Assembly (NCBI GenBank): GCA_964344335.1 | Contig: CAYFMW010000001.1 | Span: forward strand, 65,464-129,463 | Reading direction: 5' to 3' | DNA length: 64,000 nucleotides | From: RUG11894 sp964344335 | Lineage (GTDB): Bacteria; Bacillota; Clostridia; Peptostreptococcales; Anaerovoracaceae | Shown: positions 42,689-51,786 of the stretch, in pieces | How the letters are laid out: every line of letters begins with the position of its first letter | Position numbering within the stretch: position 1 is the stretch's first letter | Notes under the pieces: generated by a model | The model's input: the letters and a program-made list of their open reading frames with translations, nothing else | Databases searched by the model: none | Told to the model about the DNA's origin: nothing | Position numbers and translations under genes: made by a program

Positions 42689-43171
42689 ATGGCTAAGATC
42701 GTAAGAATAGAGATGGAAAACGGAGATGTAATGCGCGCGGAGCTCTACCCGGAAATTGCGCCGAAGACGGCTGCGAACTTCGAGAAGCTTGTAAGAGAAG
42801 GCTTCTACGACGGAGTAATCTTTCATAGGGTAATTCCCGGCTTTATGATACAGGGCGGTGACCCCACCGGCACAGGCATGGGCGGCCCCGGATACTGCAT
42901 AGCGGGCGAATTTTCCGCGAACGGCTTTAAGAATAACCTTAAGCACAAGTGCGGAGTGCTCTCGATGGCGAGGGCTCAGGACCCCGATTCGGGCGGTTCA
43001 CAGTTCTTTATAATGGTCGAGGACGCACCGCATCTTGACGGACAATACGCGGCCTTCGGCTGTCTAATCGAAGGGCTCGATGTAGCCCGGAAGATCGTAA
43101 GTGCGAGACGCGACCGCCGGGACAAGCCCTTCGAGGAGCAGAAGATGAAGAAGGTCTCGATGGAGGAATAG
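42689..43171 (+). CDS. Peptidyl-prolyl cis-trans isomerase (cyclophilin type)
   Basis: A 160-aa cytoplasmic cyclophilin that speeds proline isomerisation. FHRVIPGFMIQGGDPTGTG contains the catalytic Arg and the Phe/Met/Gln active-site residues. GSQFFIMVEDAPHLDGQYA completes the active site, with His in the place of the usual Trp. No signal peptide is seen. The gene abuts proS (no gap) and precedes cysS by 2 nt, so it belongs to the same operon. Confidence 0.95.
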   Translation: MAKIVRIEMENGDVMRAELYPEIAPKTAANFEKLVREGFYDGVIFHRVIPGFMIQGGDPTGTGMGGPGYCIAGEFSANGFKNNLKHKCGVLSMARAQDPDSGGSQFFIMVEDAPHLDGQYAAFGCLIEGLDVARKIVSARRDRRDKPFEEQKMKKVSMEE

Positions 43172-43173
43172 GA

Positions 43174-44571
43174 ATGAAAATCTATAACAGCCTGAGTCGC
43201 CGCAAGGAGGAGCTCGTTCCCTTAAATCCGGAGGAGCTCACCATGTATATCTGCGGCCCGACTGTTTACAATTATATACATATCGGAAACGCGCGCCCCT
43301 TCGTGGTCTTCGACACCATGCGAAGGTATTTGGAGTACAGAGGACAGAAGGTCAAGTTCGTCCAGAATTTTACGGATGTGGACGATAAGATTATAGACAG
43401 GGCGGCGGACGAGGGCGTCGATGCGCTCGAGTTGAGTGCCAAGTATGTAGAGGAATATTTTAAGGATGCGGATGCGCTTAATGTGCGCCGCGCGGATGTG
43501 CACCCGAAGGTTACGGAGACCATCCCCGATATAATCGAATTCGTAAAGACCCTTATAGACAAGGGCTACGCATATGAGTCGGAAGGCGATGTGTATTATA
43601 TTACGCGGAATTTTCCCGAGTACGGAAAGCTCTCGGGTAACTCCATAGAAAACTTGGAGCTCGGAGCTCGAATACCTGAGGGCGAAAAGAAGCGCGATTC
43701 GCTGGATTTCGTGCTCTGGAAGGCTCGCAAAACTCCGGACGAAGTCGCCTGGGAATCGCCCTGGGGTCCGGGAAGGCCGGGCTGGCATATAGAGTGCTCG
43801 ACGATGTCCAAAAAGCATCTGGGAGAGACTATAGACCTGCATTGCGGCGGACAGGACCTGCAATTTCCTCATCACGAGAACGAGATTGCGCAGTCCGAGG
43901 CCTGCAACGGCAAGATCTTCGCGCGCTACTGGATGCATAACGGATTTATTACGGTCGATAACGAAAAGATGTCCAAATCGCTGGGAAATTTCTTTACGGT
44001 GCGCGACATTTTAAAGACTTACGACGGAGAGGTGCTGCGCTATTTCCTGCTGTCGGCTCATTACAGAGGTCCCATCAACTTCTCCAAGGAGCTGATGGAG
44101 GAGGCCAAGACGGCGCTCGATCGGATGCGCAACTGCAGGAGAGATCTGGCGACTGCTATTGCAAGAAACGACGATGGCTTAAGCGAGGAGGAAGCGCGTA
44201 AGCTCGAGGCTCTGGCTAAGCACAAGGATAAGTTCATCGAGCATATGGACGACGACCTCAACACGGCGGGCGCGATAGGCGCGATATTCGAGCTTGTGAG
44301 GGATATCAATACTAATCTTCGCGAGGATGTCTCGGGTCAGTTTGCCTCAGAGATGTGGAAGTTGCTGGATGAGCTCACCGGGGTTCTCGGCATACTCCGC
44401 AGCGAGGAATCGCAGCAGATAGAGCCCGAAATTGCGGAACTCGTCGAGAGGCGCAATGCCGCCAGAGCCGCGAAGAACTGGGCCGAGGCGGACGCGATAA
44501 GAGATGAGTTGGCAGCCAAGGGTATAACTTTAAAGGATACACCGGACGGTGTGCAGATAATAAGGGAGTAG
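43174..44571 (+). CDS. cysS: Cysteinyl-tRNA synthetase
   Basis: A 465-aa class I synthetase. The zinc-site Cys and HIGH-type motif are in CGPTVYNYIHIGNARP near 28-43 (HIGN variant). The KMSKS loop is EKMSKSLGN near 268. The zinc ligands continue in ECSTMS and HHENEIAQSEA. The helical anticodon domain is C-terminal. It is followed after 12 nt by mrnC, which is the conserved Firmicutes order. Confidence 0.97.
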   Translation: MKIYNSLSRRKEELVPLNPEELTMYICGPTVYNYIHIGNARPFVVFDTMRRYLEYRGQKVKFVQNFTDVDDKIIDRAADEGVDALELSAKYVEEYFKDADALNVRRADVHPKVTETIPDIIEFVKTLIDKGYAYESEGDVYYITRNFPEYGKLSGNSIENLELGARIPEGEKKRDSLDFVLWKARKTPDEVAWESPWGPGRPGWHIECSTMSKKHLGETIDLHCGGQDLQFPHHENEIAQSEACNGKIFARYWMHNGFITVDNEKMSKSLGNFFTVRDILKTYDGEVLRYFLLSAHYRGPINFSKELMEEAKTALDRMRNCRRDLATAIARNDDGLSEEEARKLEALAKHKDKFIEHMDDDLNTAGAIGAIFELVRDINTNLREDVSGQFASEMWKLLDELTGVLGILRSEESQQIEPEIAELVERRNAARAAKNWAEADAIRDELAAKGITLKDTPDGVQIIRE

Positions 44572-44583
44572 GTCGCAGGGGGT

Positions 44584-45021
44584 ATGGCGGAAAATCAGGG
44601 GTCGAAACAGCCGAAGCGAAAGCCGGCGGATGTTAAGAATCTGGGCAGCCTCGTTCTTGCTTACATGGGCGATGCAGTCTACGAGCAATTTATAAGAGAC
44701 AGAGTAATAAGCAGCGGCCGCTTTGCGAGGGCCGATGTACTCCACAGGGCCGGCGTGTTCTATGTTAACGCGGAGGCGCAGGCCGATACGATAAAAGCCA
44801 TGCTCGAGGAGCTGGACGAGGAGGAGCGGGCCGTGGTGCGGCGCGCCCGAAATCACAGGTCGGCCACGAGACCTAAGAATGTGGATCCCGTCAGCTATAA
44901 GTGGGCGACTGCCTTCGAGGCTCTGCTTGGCTATCTGTATCTTCTCGGAAGAGAGAAGAGGCTTCTGGAAGTTATGGAAAGAGCCGCGAAAATTACGGAG
45001 ATTGCTGAAGAAAAGTTTTAA
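44584..45021 (+). CDS. mrnC: Mini-ribonuclease III
   Basis: A 145-aa RNase III catalytic domain without the double-stranded RNA-binding domain. It matures 23S rRNA ends in Firmicutes. The nuclease signature LAYMGDAVYEQFIRDRV at about 22-38 carries catalytic acidic residues. The pair Glu-Ala in WATAFEALLGYLYL lies near 103-116. The first 20 residues are Lys/Gln-rich. The usual downstream rlmB is interrupted here by an MFS gene and thyA. Confidence 0.95.
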   Translation: MAENQGSKQPKRKPADVKNLGSLVLAYMGDAVYEQFIRDRVISSGRFARADVLHRAGVFYVNAEAQADTIKAMLEELDEEERAVVRRARNHRSATRPKNVDPVSYKWATAFEALLGYLYLLGREKRLLEVMERAAKITEIAEEKF

Positions 45022-45048
45022 GAGACAAGACACAAGAGGCGGACAAAG

Positions 45049-46153
45049 TTGGAGACTTTCAATCAATTTAAGGGCTTGCCCAAAGAAGTATATATTCTGT
45101 CTCTGACCCGCTGGATATCCGGCATGGGCAGCATGATCTGGGCATTTTCGTCCATCATTCTCACCAGCGTGGTGGGCCTGAGTTCCCAGCAGACCGGTTG
45201 GGTCATGCTGTGCTACTCGACAGCGACGATGCTAGGAACGGTGGTAGGCGGCANNNNNNNNNNNNNNNNNNNNNNNNNNNNNNNNNNNNNNNNNNNNNNN
45301 NNNNNNNNNNNNNNNNNNNNNNNNNNNNNNNNNNNNNNNNNNNNNNNNNNNNNTAGGCGGCAGTCTGGTGGCAAACCACCTGCCATACATATATGTAATC
45401 GAAGCAGTCATGTTTATGACGGGAAGCATCCTGCTCTACGCTTTTACGACGGAGAATTACATCGTTAAGAGGCTCCGGCCGAGCGTCAGGGGCGGCGAAT
45501 CGGACGATGCGGGCCACACCCTCAGGGTAGGCACATGGACCATGCTGATGCGAAGAAAAGTTCTGGCTGCTTTTATAGGCCTGCTGACCCTTGCGACCAT
45601 GTGCTATGCAGCGGTTAACTACCTGCTCCCGATGCAGTTTCGCGACACTTTCGGTCTCGGATCGGGCAGCGTATACTCCGGCAGGGTCTGGACCGTAAAC
45701 GCTCTGGTGGTTGTCTTTACTACCCCTCTAATCGTGCGCTATACTAAGAAGAACCACCAGATGAAATGCAGCGCCCTCGGATGTGCGCTCTATGCAATCG
45801 GCTTCGGGGCCTACGCATATGTGACGAAGCTGCCGATGTATTTCGTGGCGGTCGCAATCTGGTCGCTGGGCGAAGTGATCATATCCACGGGTGCAGGTGC
45901 CTTCATTTCGGAAAACAGCCCCCCGAGCCATGTGGCGAGGTTTCAATCGCTCTACGAAGCAGGAAGGTCTCTGGGCAGAGGACTGGGGCCGGTCGTGTAC
46001 GGGCAGATGCTTTTATTGCTTGTATATGCCGAGATTTGGAATATCGTTTCGCTAACTTGTTTTGCAATCGCGGCTACATGCCTGACGATATATTTGAAAA
46101 TTGCGCGTTCGCAGGGCGATGCGCCCGAAGAGGAGAGTTATGAGCAAAGCTGA
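45049..46153 (+). CDS. MFS transporter with an assembly gap after helix 2
   Basis: A major facilitator permease split by 100 N. The left part encodes the first two membrane helices (to GTVVGG). The right part, from SLVANHLPYIYVIEA on, encodes about the last seven helices. Frames on the two sides disagree if the N-run is taken as 100 nt. They agree if the identical 9-mers flanking the gap are overlapped, but then about 90-100 residues (helices 3-5 and MFS motif A) are missing. The start is TTG with a weak AGAGG before it. The substrate is unknown. The end overlaps thyA by 14 bp. Confidence 0.8.
45254..45353. other. Assembly gap (100 N) inside the MFS gene, flanked by a 9-bp direct repeat
   Basis: TAGGCGGCA ends the left contig (45245-45253) and begins the right one (45354-45362). 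The true gap length cannot be 100 if the gene is intact, because the frame changes across it. Confidence 0.95.
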
Positions 46154-46973
46154 TGTTTTATTTGCAAATATGTGCCGGGATATCTTGGATAACGGGTTTT
46201 CCACGGAGGGCCAGATCGTGCGCGCGAAGTGGGCCGACGACGGCAGCCCCGCCTACACGAAGAAGATTTTCGGTGTTGTAAATCGCTACGACCTGCAGGA
46301 GGAGTTTCCCGCCATCACATTCAGACGGACCGCGGTAAAGAGTGCGGTGGACGAACTGCTATGGATTTGGCAGAAGAAATCCAACAGGGTGGCCGATCTT
46401 AACACCCGGATATGGGATGCATGGGCGGATTCCGAAGGGACCATTGGCAAGGCCTACGGATACCAGCTGGGTGTGAAGTACAAATTCGGACACGGGATGA
46501 CGGATCAGGTCGACAATGTTCTTTGGCAGTTGAAAAATACTCCCTACAGTCGCAGGATAATGACAAATATCTACAATTTTGCGGACCTTTCCGAGATGGG
46601 GCTGGAGCCCTGCGCCTATTCCATGACCTTCAATGTAACAGGGAATAAGCTCAACGCGATACTCAATCAGCGTTCGCAGGATGTGCTGGCGGCGAACAAT
46701 TGGAATGTCTGCCAATACTCGGTGCTCGTCCATATGTTTGCGCAGGTGAGCGGCCTCGTGCCCGGAGAGCTGGTACATGTGATAGCGGATGCCCACATCT
46801 ACGACAGACACGAGGATATAATCCGCGAGCTTATAGAGCGGCCTCAGTATCCTGCGCCGAAGTTCCGCCTTAACCCGGAAATTACGGACTTTTACGATTT
46901 TACGCCCGACGACATAATTATAGAGGACTATCAGACGGGGCCGCAGGTAAAGGATATACCGATTGCGGTTTAA
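46140..46973 (+). CDS. thyA: Thymidylate synthase
   Basis: A 277-aa enzyme that makes dTMP from dUMP and methylene-tetrahydrofolate. The catalytic nucleophile is Cys158 in EPCAYSM, with Ala where most ThyA have His (PCH). LNQRSQDVLAANNWNV matches the QRSxD phosphate-binding block and HIYDRHEDII the later H-x-Y block. Divergence is strong, but the length and block order are those of ThyA and not ThyX. The ATG at 46140 lies within the end of the MFS gene. DfrA, 1.1 kb downstream, would recycle the dihydrofolate it produces. Confidence 0.88.
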   Translation: MSKADVLFANMCRDILDNGFSTEGQIVRAKWADDGSPAYTKKIFGVVNRYDLQEEFPAITFRRTAVKSAVDELLWIWQKKSNRVADLNTRIWDAWADSEGTIGKAYGYQLGVKYKFGHGMTDQVDNVLWQLKNTPYSRRIMTNIYNFADLSEMGLEPCAYSMTFNVTGNKLNAILNQRSQDVLAANNWNVCQYSVLVHMFAQVSGLVPGELVHVIADAHIYDRHEDIIRELIERPQYPAPKFRLNPEITDFYDFTPDDIIIEDYQTGPQVKDIPIAV

Positions 46974-47033
46974 GCGTGAATCCGCCCGCGACATAGAGCA
47001 GGCGGAGCGATCGATTGAATTTTGGAGAAATGA

Positions 47034-48096
47034 ATGGCGAAGAGAGATAATCCGCGGCTGCGTCAGAGCGCAAGCCGCAGCGGAAAAAACAAGAGGAGCA
47101 ACCACGAGATAGGCCCGGACGGCAGATTGCAAAAGGAGAGGCCGCAGCGGCCCGCGGCAAAGAGCGGGCGCGCCAAGCCCGCCNNNNNNNNNNNNNNNNN
47201 NNNNNNNNNNNNNNNNNNNNNNNNNNNNNNNNNNNNNNNNNNNNNNNNNNNNNNNNNNNNNNNNNNNNNNNNNNNNNNNNNNNAAGCCCGCCCCTGCAAG
47301 GCTCGAAGGCGCCCCCGCCAATCGCTCCGCGAGGCGCGAATCGGAGATCGACCCGAACCTGATAATAGGAAGAAACCCGGTAATGGAGGCCATAAAATCG
47401 GGAAGGAGCATAGATAAGCTCCTCATTCAGGCGGATGCCGTGGGTTCGGCGAAGAAGATCGCCTCAATGGCTGCGGAGGCAAAGATAAATGTGCACTATG
47501 TCGAAAAGATAGTGCTGGATAAACTCTGCCCCGGCAGGCCCCATCAGGGAGTCGCGGCCTCTGCCGCGGCCAAGGACTATGCGCAACTTGACGACATATT
47601 CGCGGCTGCGGAGCAGCTTGGAGAAGACCCGCTTATAGTTATTTTAGACGGGCTCGAAGATCCCCACAACCTCGGCGCCGTGCTGCGGAGCGCGGACGGA
47701 GCGGGGGCTCACGGGGTGATTATACCTTCCAGGCGCGCGGTGGGGCTCACGGAGGTCGTGGCTAAGGCCAGCGCCGGCGCCATCGAGTATGTGCCGGTGG
47801 TGAAGGTTACGAATATAAACCGCTGCATAGAAGAGCTTCAGGAGCGCGGTGTTTGGGTTGCGGCGTTGGATATGGACGGCGAAAATTATTCGGATGCTAA
47901 GCTTTCGGGACCGCTGGCCATCGTGATTGGCGGCGAGGGAAGAGGTGTTTCGCGCCTCGCAAAGGAAAAGGCGGACAAGGTGCTCTCCATCCCCATGAGG
48001 GGCAAAATAGATTCCCTCAATGCCTCGAACGCTGCGGCTGTGCTGCTCTACGAAATCGATAGGCAGCGGCGGGGCGAAAGGATGCGGCAGTTATGA
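47034..48096 (+). CDS. rlmB: 23S rRNA 2'-O-ribose methyltransferase RlmB (SPOUT/TrmH family), with an assembly gap
   Basis: The catalytic half is complete: IIGRNPVMEAI starts the substrate-binding domain, and the SPOUT knot has NLGAVLRSADG, VIGGEGRGVS and IPMRGKIDSLNASNAAAV. It methylates G2251 (E. coli numbering) of 23S rRNA. The N-terminal part is a basic, disordered extension rich in Arg, Lys, Ala and Pro. It is interrupted by 100 N that fall between two identical 9-mers. Overlapping those 9-mers restores the frame. A repetitive AKPA-type tract is a likely reason for the gap. The stop overlaps dfrA by 4 bp (ATGA). Confidence 0.88.
47184..47283. other. Assembly gap (100 N) inside rlmB, flanked by a 9-bp direct repeat
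   Basis: AAGCCCGCC is both the last 9 bases of the left contig (47175-47183) and the first 9 of the right one (47284-47292). It lies in the low-complexity N-terminal extension. The frame is lost across the run if it is taken as exactly 100 nt. Confidence 0.95.
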
Positions 48097-48713
48097 GAGC
48101 GGTTGCGGTGGTCGATAAAAACCTGGCGATAGGAAAGGACGGATCTTTGCTCTTCCGCCTGCCGTCGGATCTTAAGCACTTCCGGGAAATCACCATCGGC
48201 GGCATGGTCGTGATGGGTCGCAAAACTTTGGAATCCATGCCGGGCGGCAGACCTCTTCCCGGCAGGCATAATTATATATTATCGAGCAGCATGCAGCCCG
48301 GAGTTAGCCTCATCGAAAGTGAAGGAAAGCGTTGGATTTTCGGCGTTTTTAACGATTCGGACAGTTTGCTGGAATTCCTCGGATACAAGCAGGATCAACC
48401 CTACGGAGGTTGGCTCTTCCGCTCTAAAAATATAAATATCATCGGAGGTGGCGAAGTATACAGGCAGTTCCTTCCGCTCTGCGAGAGCCTCGAACTCAGC
48501 GAGGTGGATGCAGAGGCCGAAAATCCGGACACATGGTTTCCGGATTTTCGCGCAAGTGGCGAATGGAGGCTCGCACAGGCGGGAGACCCCGTTCTCGACG
48601 GCGGGCTCACATATAGGATAAATATCTACGAGCGCGTCGACGACGCATGCGCGGGCTGCGAGGAAGATTTTTGCTCCGGAGGCTGCGCCGGTTGCGGAAC
48701 AATCGAGCGATAA
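48093..48713 (+). CDS. dfrA: Dihydrofolate reductase with a Cys-rich C-terminal tail
   Basis: DHFR reduces dihydrofolate to tetrahydrofolate with NADPH. MRAVAVVDKNLAIGKDGSLL opens the fold, LPSDLKHFREITIGGMVVMG holds the Asp active site and the NADPH start, and INIIGGGEVYRQFLP is the conserved late block. At 206 aa it is about 40 longer than usual. An insertion sits near 75-110. The C-terminus adds five Cys (186, 189, 194, 198, 201) in DACAGCEEDFCSGGCAGCG. That tail is not part of DHFR and looks metal-binding. It converges with metH, only 4 nt between stop codons. Confidence 0.9.
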   Translation: MRAVAVVDKNLAIGKDGSLLFRLPSDLKHFREITIGGMVVMGRKTLESMPGGRPLPGRHNYILSSSMQPGVSLIESEGKRWIFGVFNDSDSLLEFLGYKQDQPYGGWLFRSKNINIIGGGEVYRQFLPLCESLELSEVDAEAENPDTWFPDFRASGEWRLAQAGDPVLDGGLTYRINIYERVDDACAGCEEDFCSGGCAGCGTIER

Positions 48714-48717
48714 CTAC

Positions 48718-51090
48718 TTAATCGAATATCTCCAAAGAATATCTTACGGACTCCATCGCATCTTTGCAGTATCTGTCCGCATTTATGGATTTTGCGTACT
48801 TTGCGTTCAGTACTGCGCCGCCTACCATTATGGAGGTGGCTGGAGACTCTCTTCGAACAAGTTCTATAGTTCGAGCCATGTTTTCCACGGTAGTCGTCAT
48901 CAGAGCGGAGAGGCCTAAGAGCTTGGCTTCTTTTTCGAGGCAGGCCTTCGCGACCTCTTCGGGCGCCACATCTTTGCCAAGATCAACAACTTTAAAACCG
49001 TAATTTTCGAGGAGAACCTTTACTATATTCTTTCCTATATCGTGTATGTCTCCTTTGACCGTGGCGATTACGACAGGTCCTTTTACGGCATCTTCTGAGG
49101 CGGGCAGCGTCTTCTTAAGAACCTCGAAAGCCGCGGCGGCAGCTTCTGCGCTCATCATCAGCTGGGGGAGAAATACGCTGCCTTTTTCGAAACCCTCTCC
49201 AACTTCGTTTAGGGCCGGTACAAGTTCCGTGTTTATGATATCCATGGCGGGCATTGTCGCCAGCAGCTCTTCCGCCGCCTTTGCCGCCTCGCTGAGCAAA
49301 CCTTTCAATACGCAGCCCCGAAGACAGGTCGGAGCGTCTGCGCTTTGCGCCGGTTTTTTTCCCGCATCCGGAGCAGCGGAGGCTCCGTAAATCTCTATGT
49401 ACTTATTCAGTCCGTCCTTATCTCCGGAAAGCACTCGATATGCGTCGTATGTTGCCCTCATGCTCTCCGAAAGTGGATTTATTATCGAAAAATCGAGCCC
49501 CTCGTGCAGAGCCTTCGCATAAAAATTCGCGTTGATTATATCGCGCCTCGGAAGCCCGAAGGATATATTCGAGACGCCCAAAATAGTCTTTACGCCTAAC
49601 TCTTCCTTTATCATCTTCACAGCCGCAAGGGTCTCCGTCATGGCGGAGGGCACTGCACTTATAGTCATGCAGAGCGGGTCAATCACTATGTCCTTCCTGC
49701 TTATCCCGAACTTCTCCGCCCTTTCCACTATCTTTTTCGCGATTAAAAATCTGCCGGCGGCATCCTCGGGTATCCCGTCCTCGTCGAGGGTAAGGGCGAC
49801 CACAACTCCCCCGTATTTGGCTACGGCGGGAAATATCCTCTCCATGGATTCTTCTTTTCCGTTCACGGAATTCACCATGGCCTTGCCGTTATAGATTCTG
49901 AGCGCTGCCTCTATAACATCGGCGGAAGCGGAATCTATCTGCAGCGGCAGAGCAGTTACCCTCTGAATATCGTAGACCAGCCGGCATACGGCGGCCTTTT
50001 CGTCTATGCCCGGCAAACCCGCGTTTACATCTATAACATGAGCCCCCGCCTCCTCCTGCGCGATTGCCTCTTTAACGGCATAAGAAAAATCACCTTCTAC
50101 AAGGGACTGCCTTAGAGGCTTATTGCCCGTGGGGTTTATTCTCTCCCCTATTATCGTGTGATCCCCGGCAACAAGCCCGGAGCCGTAAGAAGATATAAGC
50201 GTATAGTTTTTCTGAGCAGGCAGCACATGTGGCAGGGATGAACAGGCCCTTACGACTTCTCTTATATGCTCCGGAGTGGTGCCGCAGCAGCCTCCGACGA
50301 GTTGTGCACCTTTGGACGCCAGCTGAGCGATTAAAGCTCCATATTCTTTCGGGGAAATATCGAAGACTGTTTTGCCGTCCTTCTGAACGGGCAGGCCGGC
50401 GTTGAGCTTTATCGCCACGGGAGTTGAAGAGTATTTTAAAAATTCATCTATTATCGGACCGGCCTTGCGGGGGTCGAGGCCGCAGTTGAGGCCGAGTACA
50501 TCGACCCTCAGCCCCTCCAAAAGCGCTATAACCGCGACGGGATCCGCGCCTGTAAGGAGCTTGCCCTTCTCGTCGAAGGCGACCGTAGCCATCACCGGGA
50601 GGCCGGATTCCTTTGCGGCGAGCACGGCGGCTTTAAGCTCGTAGCTGTCGGACATAGTCTCCACGACGATCAGATCCGAACCGGCCTTGCCGCCTATCTC
50701 CACGACTTCTTTATACGATTTGTAGGCTTCTTCGAACTCGAGATCTCCCAGTGGTTTTAAAAGTCTACCCGTGGAAGATAAACTCAAAGCTACAAATCCT
50801 CTGCCGGCTCTTGCGACCGCGTTCTGCGCGTTTTTGACGGCGGCTCTTATAATATCTCCAAGCTCGTACTCGGAATCCAGTTTTATGCCGGTAGCTCCGA
50901 AGGTATTCGTATAGACTACATCGGCTCCGGCAGACAAGTACTCGAAGTGAATATCCTCTATTAGCGAGGGTTTTTCGATGTTCCAGTCTTCGGGATTTTC
51001 TCCGGCGGCAAGACCTGCTTCCTGAAGAAGCGTTCCCATGGCTCCGTCCAAAAAGACCATTCTCTTGTTAAGTAAATCCTTAAAATTCAT
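48718..51090 (-). CDS. metH: Cobalamin-dependent methionine synthase without activation domain
   Basis: A 790-aa enzyme moving the methyl group of methyl-tetrahydrofolate to homocysteine through cobalamin. Residues 1-290 are the homocysteine domain, with zinc Cys in LGLNCG and GGCCGTTPEHI. Residues about 310-560 are the pterin domain (IIGERINPTGNKPLRQ). About 585-790 are the cap and cobalamin domains, with DxHxxG in KGDIHDIGKNIV. The C-terminal AdoMet-binding activation domain of E. coli MetH (about 1227 aa) is absent. A separate gene just upstream supplies it. It is the last of three genes. Confidence 0.96.
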   Translation of the reverse strand: MNFKDLLNKRMVFLDGAMGTLLQEAGLAAGENPEDWNIEKPSLIEDIHFEYLSAGADVVYTNTFGATGIKLDSEYELGDIIRAAVKNAQNAVARAGRGFVALSLSSTGRLLKPLGDLEFEEAYKSYKEVVEIGGKAGSDLIVVETMSDSYELKAAVLAAKESGLPVMATVAFDEKGKLLTGADPVAVIALLEGLRVDVLGLNCGLDPRKAGPIIDEFLKYSSTPVAIKLNAGLPVQKDGKTVFDISPKEYGALIAQLASKGAQLVGGCCGTTPEHIREVVRACSSLPHVLPAQKNYTLISSYGSGLVAGDHTIIGERINPTGNKPLRQSLVEGDFSYAVKEAIAQEEAGAHVIDVNAGLPGIDEKAAVCRLVYDIQRVTALPLQIDSASADVIEAALRIYNGKAMVNSVNGKEESMERIFPAVAKYGGVVVALTLDEDGIPEDAAGRFLIAKKIVERAEKFGISRKDIVIDPLCMTISAVPSAMTETLAAVKMIKEELGVKTILGVSNISFGLPRRDIINANFYAKALHEGLDFSIINPLSESMRATYDAYRVLSGDKDGLNKYIEIYGASAAPDAGKKPAQSADAPTCLRGCVLKGLLSEAAKAAEELLATMPAMDIINTELVPALNEVGEGFEKGSVFLPQLMMSAEAAAAAFEVLKKTLPASEDAVKGPVVIATVKGDIHDIGKNIVKVLLENYGFKVVDLGKDVAPEEVAKACLEKEAKLLGLSALMTTTVENMARTIELVRRESPATSIMVGGAVLNAKYAKSINADRYCKDAMESVRYSLEIFD

Positions 51091-51096
51091 ATATTT

Positions 51097-51786
51097 TCAG
51101 TCTTCCTTCCTCATAGTGCAGTCTTTTTTGTCGCATGCGAAACAGCCCGATTCGAAGACTCCGCCTTCCTTCGGACATCCATTCGCGCATGCGACTCCCA
51201 AAAATGCCGTAACGCTCTTGGAGGGTGTAAGCATATTGCTCTGCGTAAGAGAAAGCCCGATTCTTTTAGGAGCGTCCAGGACTTTCAATATCCAGCCCTG
51301 CAAAGCTATATCCAGATCGCCGTAGCCGGGCGAGAATCTCGGGCGAAAAACTCTTCCTGAATTTTCGTCTAAAGCGGCGAGCTCTTCTTCCAATTCGTCC
51401 AATCGCGCCTCTAAGAGCTGAGTACAGACCGCCTGAAGGACCACCGCCTTCGCCATGGAAGCGGAAGCGTACCTTGCCATGAGGCGGTCGCACTCCGGTC
51501 CCAAAGTTGCGGCTATAATATAGCATCTGTCGCATCCTGCAAGATTTCGGGCAAGGCCGCGGCTATCTATTCTCTTTCCGAGTATTTTCAGCTCGCTCGC
51601 TTCGTCCGCGCAGTCCGAAACAGCTGCAGAGATGTAAACCCGGCGAAATTCGGCAAGCTCAAGCACTTCCTCGGCGACGATATCTATAAGACTTTCCGTT
51701 TCGGGCTCGAGCGTTTGCTTTCCGTATCCGAGGTAGCGCGATATCTCTTTTCTATCTCGTTCCGACAGGATCTTGCTATCTGCCAA
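51097..51786 (-). CDS. Methionine synthase activation domain as a separate protein
   Basis: A 229-aa protein matching the AdoMet-binding reactivation domain of MetH. RFSPGYGDLD (the RxxxGY block that contacts AdoMet) lies near 151-160 and NMLTPSKSVTAFLG near 184-197. A Cys-rich end, CFACDKKDCTM, is typical of the stand-alone form. It would reductively remethylate oxidised cobalamin. Its start overlaps the metF end by 11 bp, and metH begins 6 nt after it, so the two parts of the split enzyme are co-expressed. Confidence 0.9.
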   Translation of the reverse strand: MADSKILSERDRKEISRYLGYGKQTLEPETESLIDIVAEEVLELAEFRRVYISAAVSDCADEASELKILGKRIDSRGLARNLAGCDRCYIIAATLGPECDRLMARYASASMAKAVVLQAVCTQLLEARLDELEEELAALDENSGRVFRPRFSPGYGDLDIALQGWILKVLDAPKRIGLSLTQSNMLTPSKSVTAFLGVACANGCPKEGGVFESGCFACDKKDCTMRKED

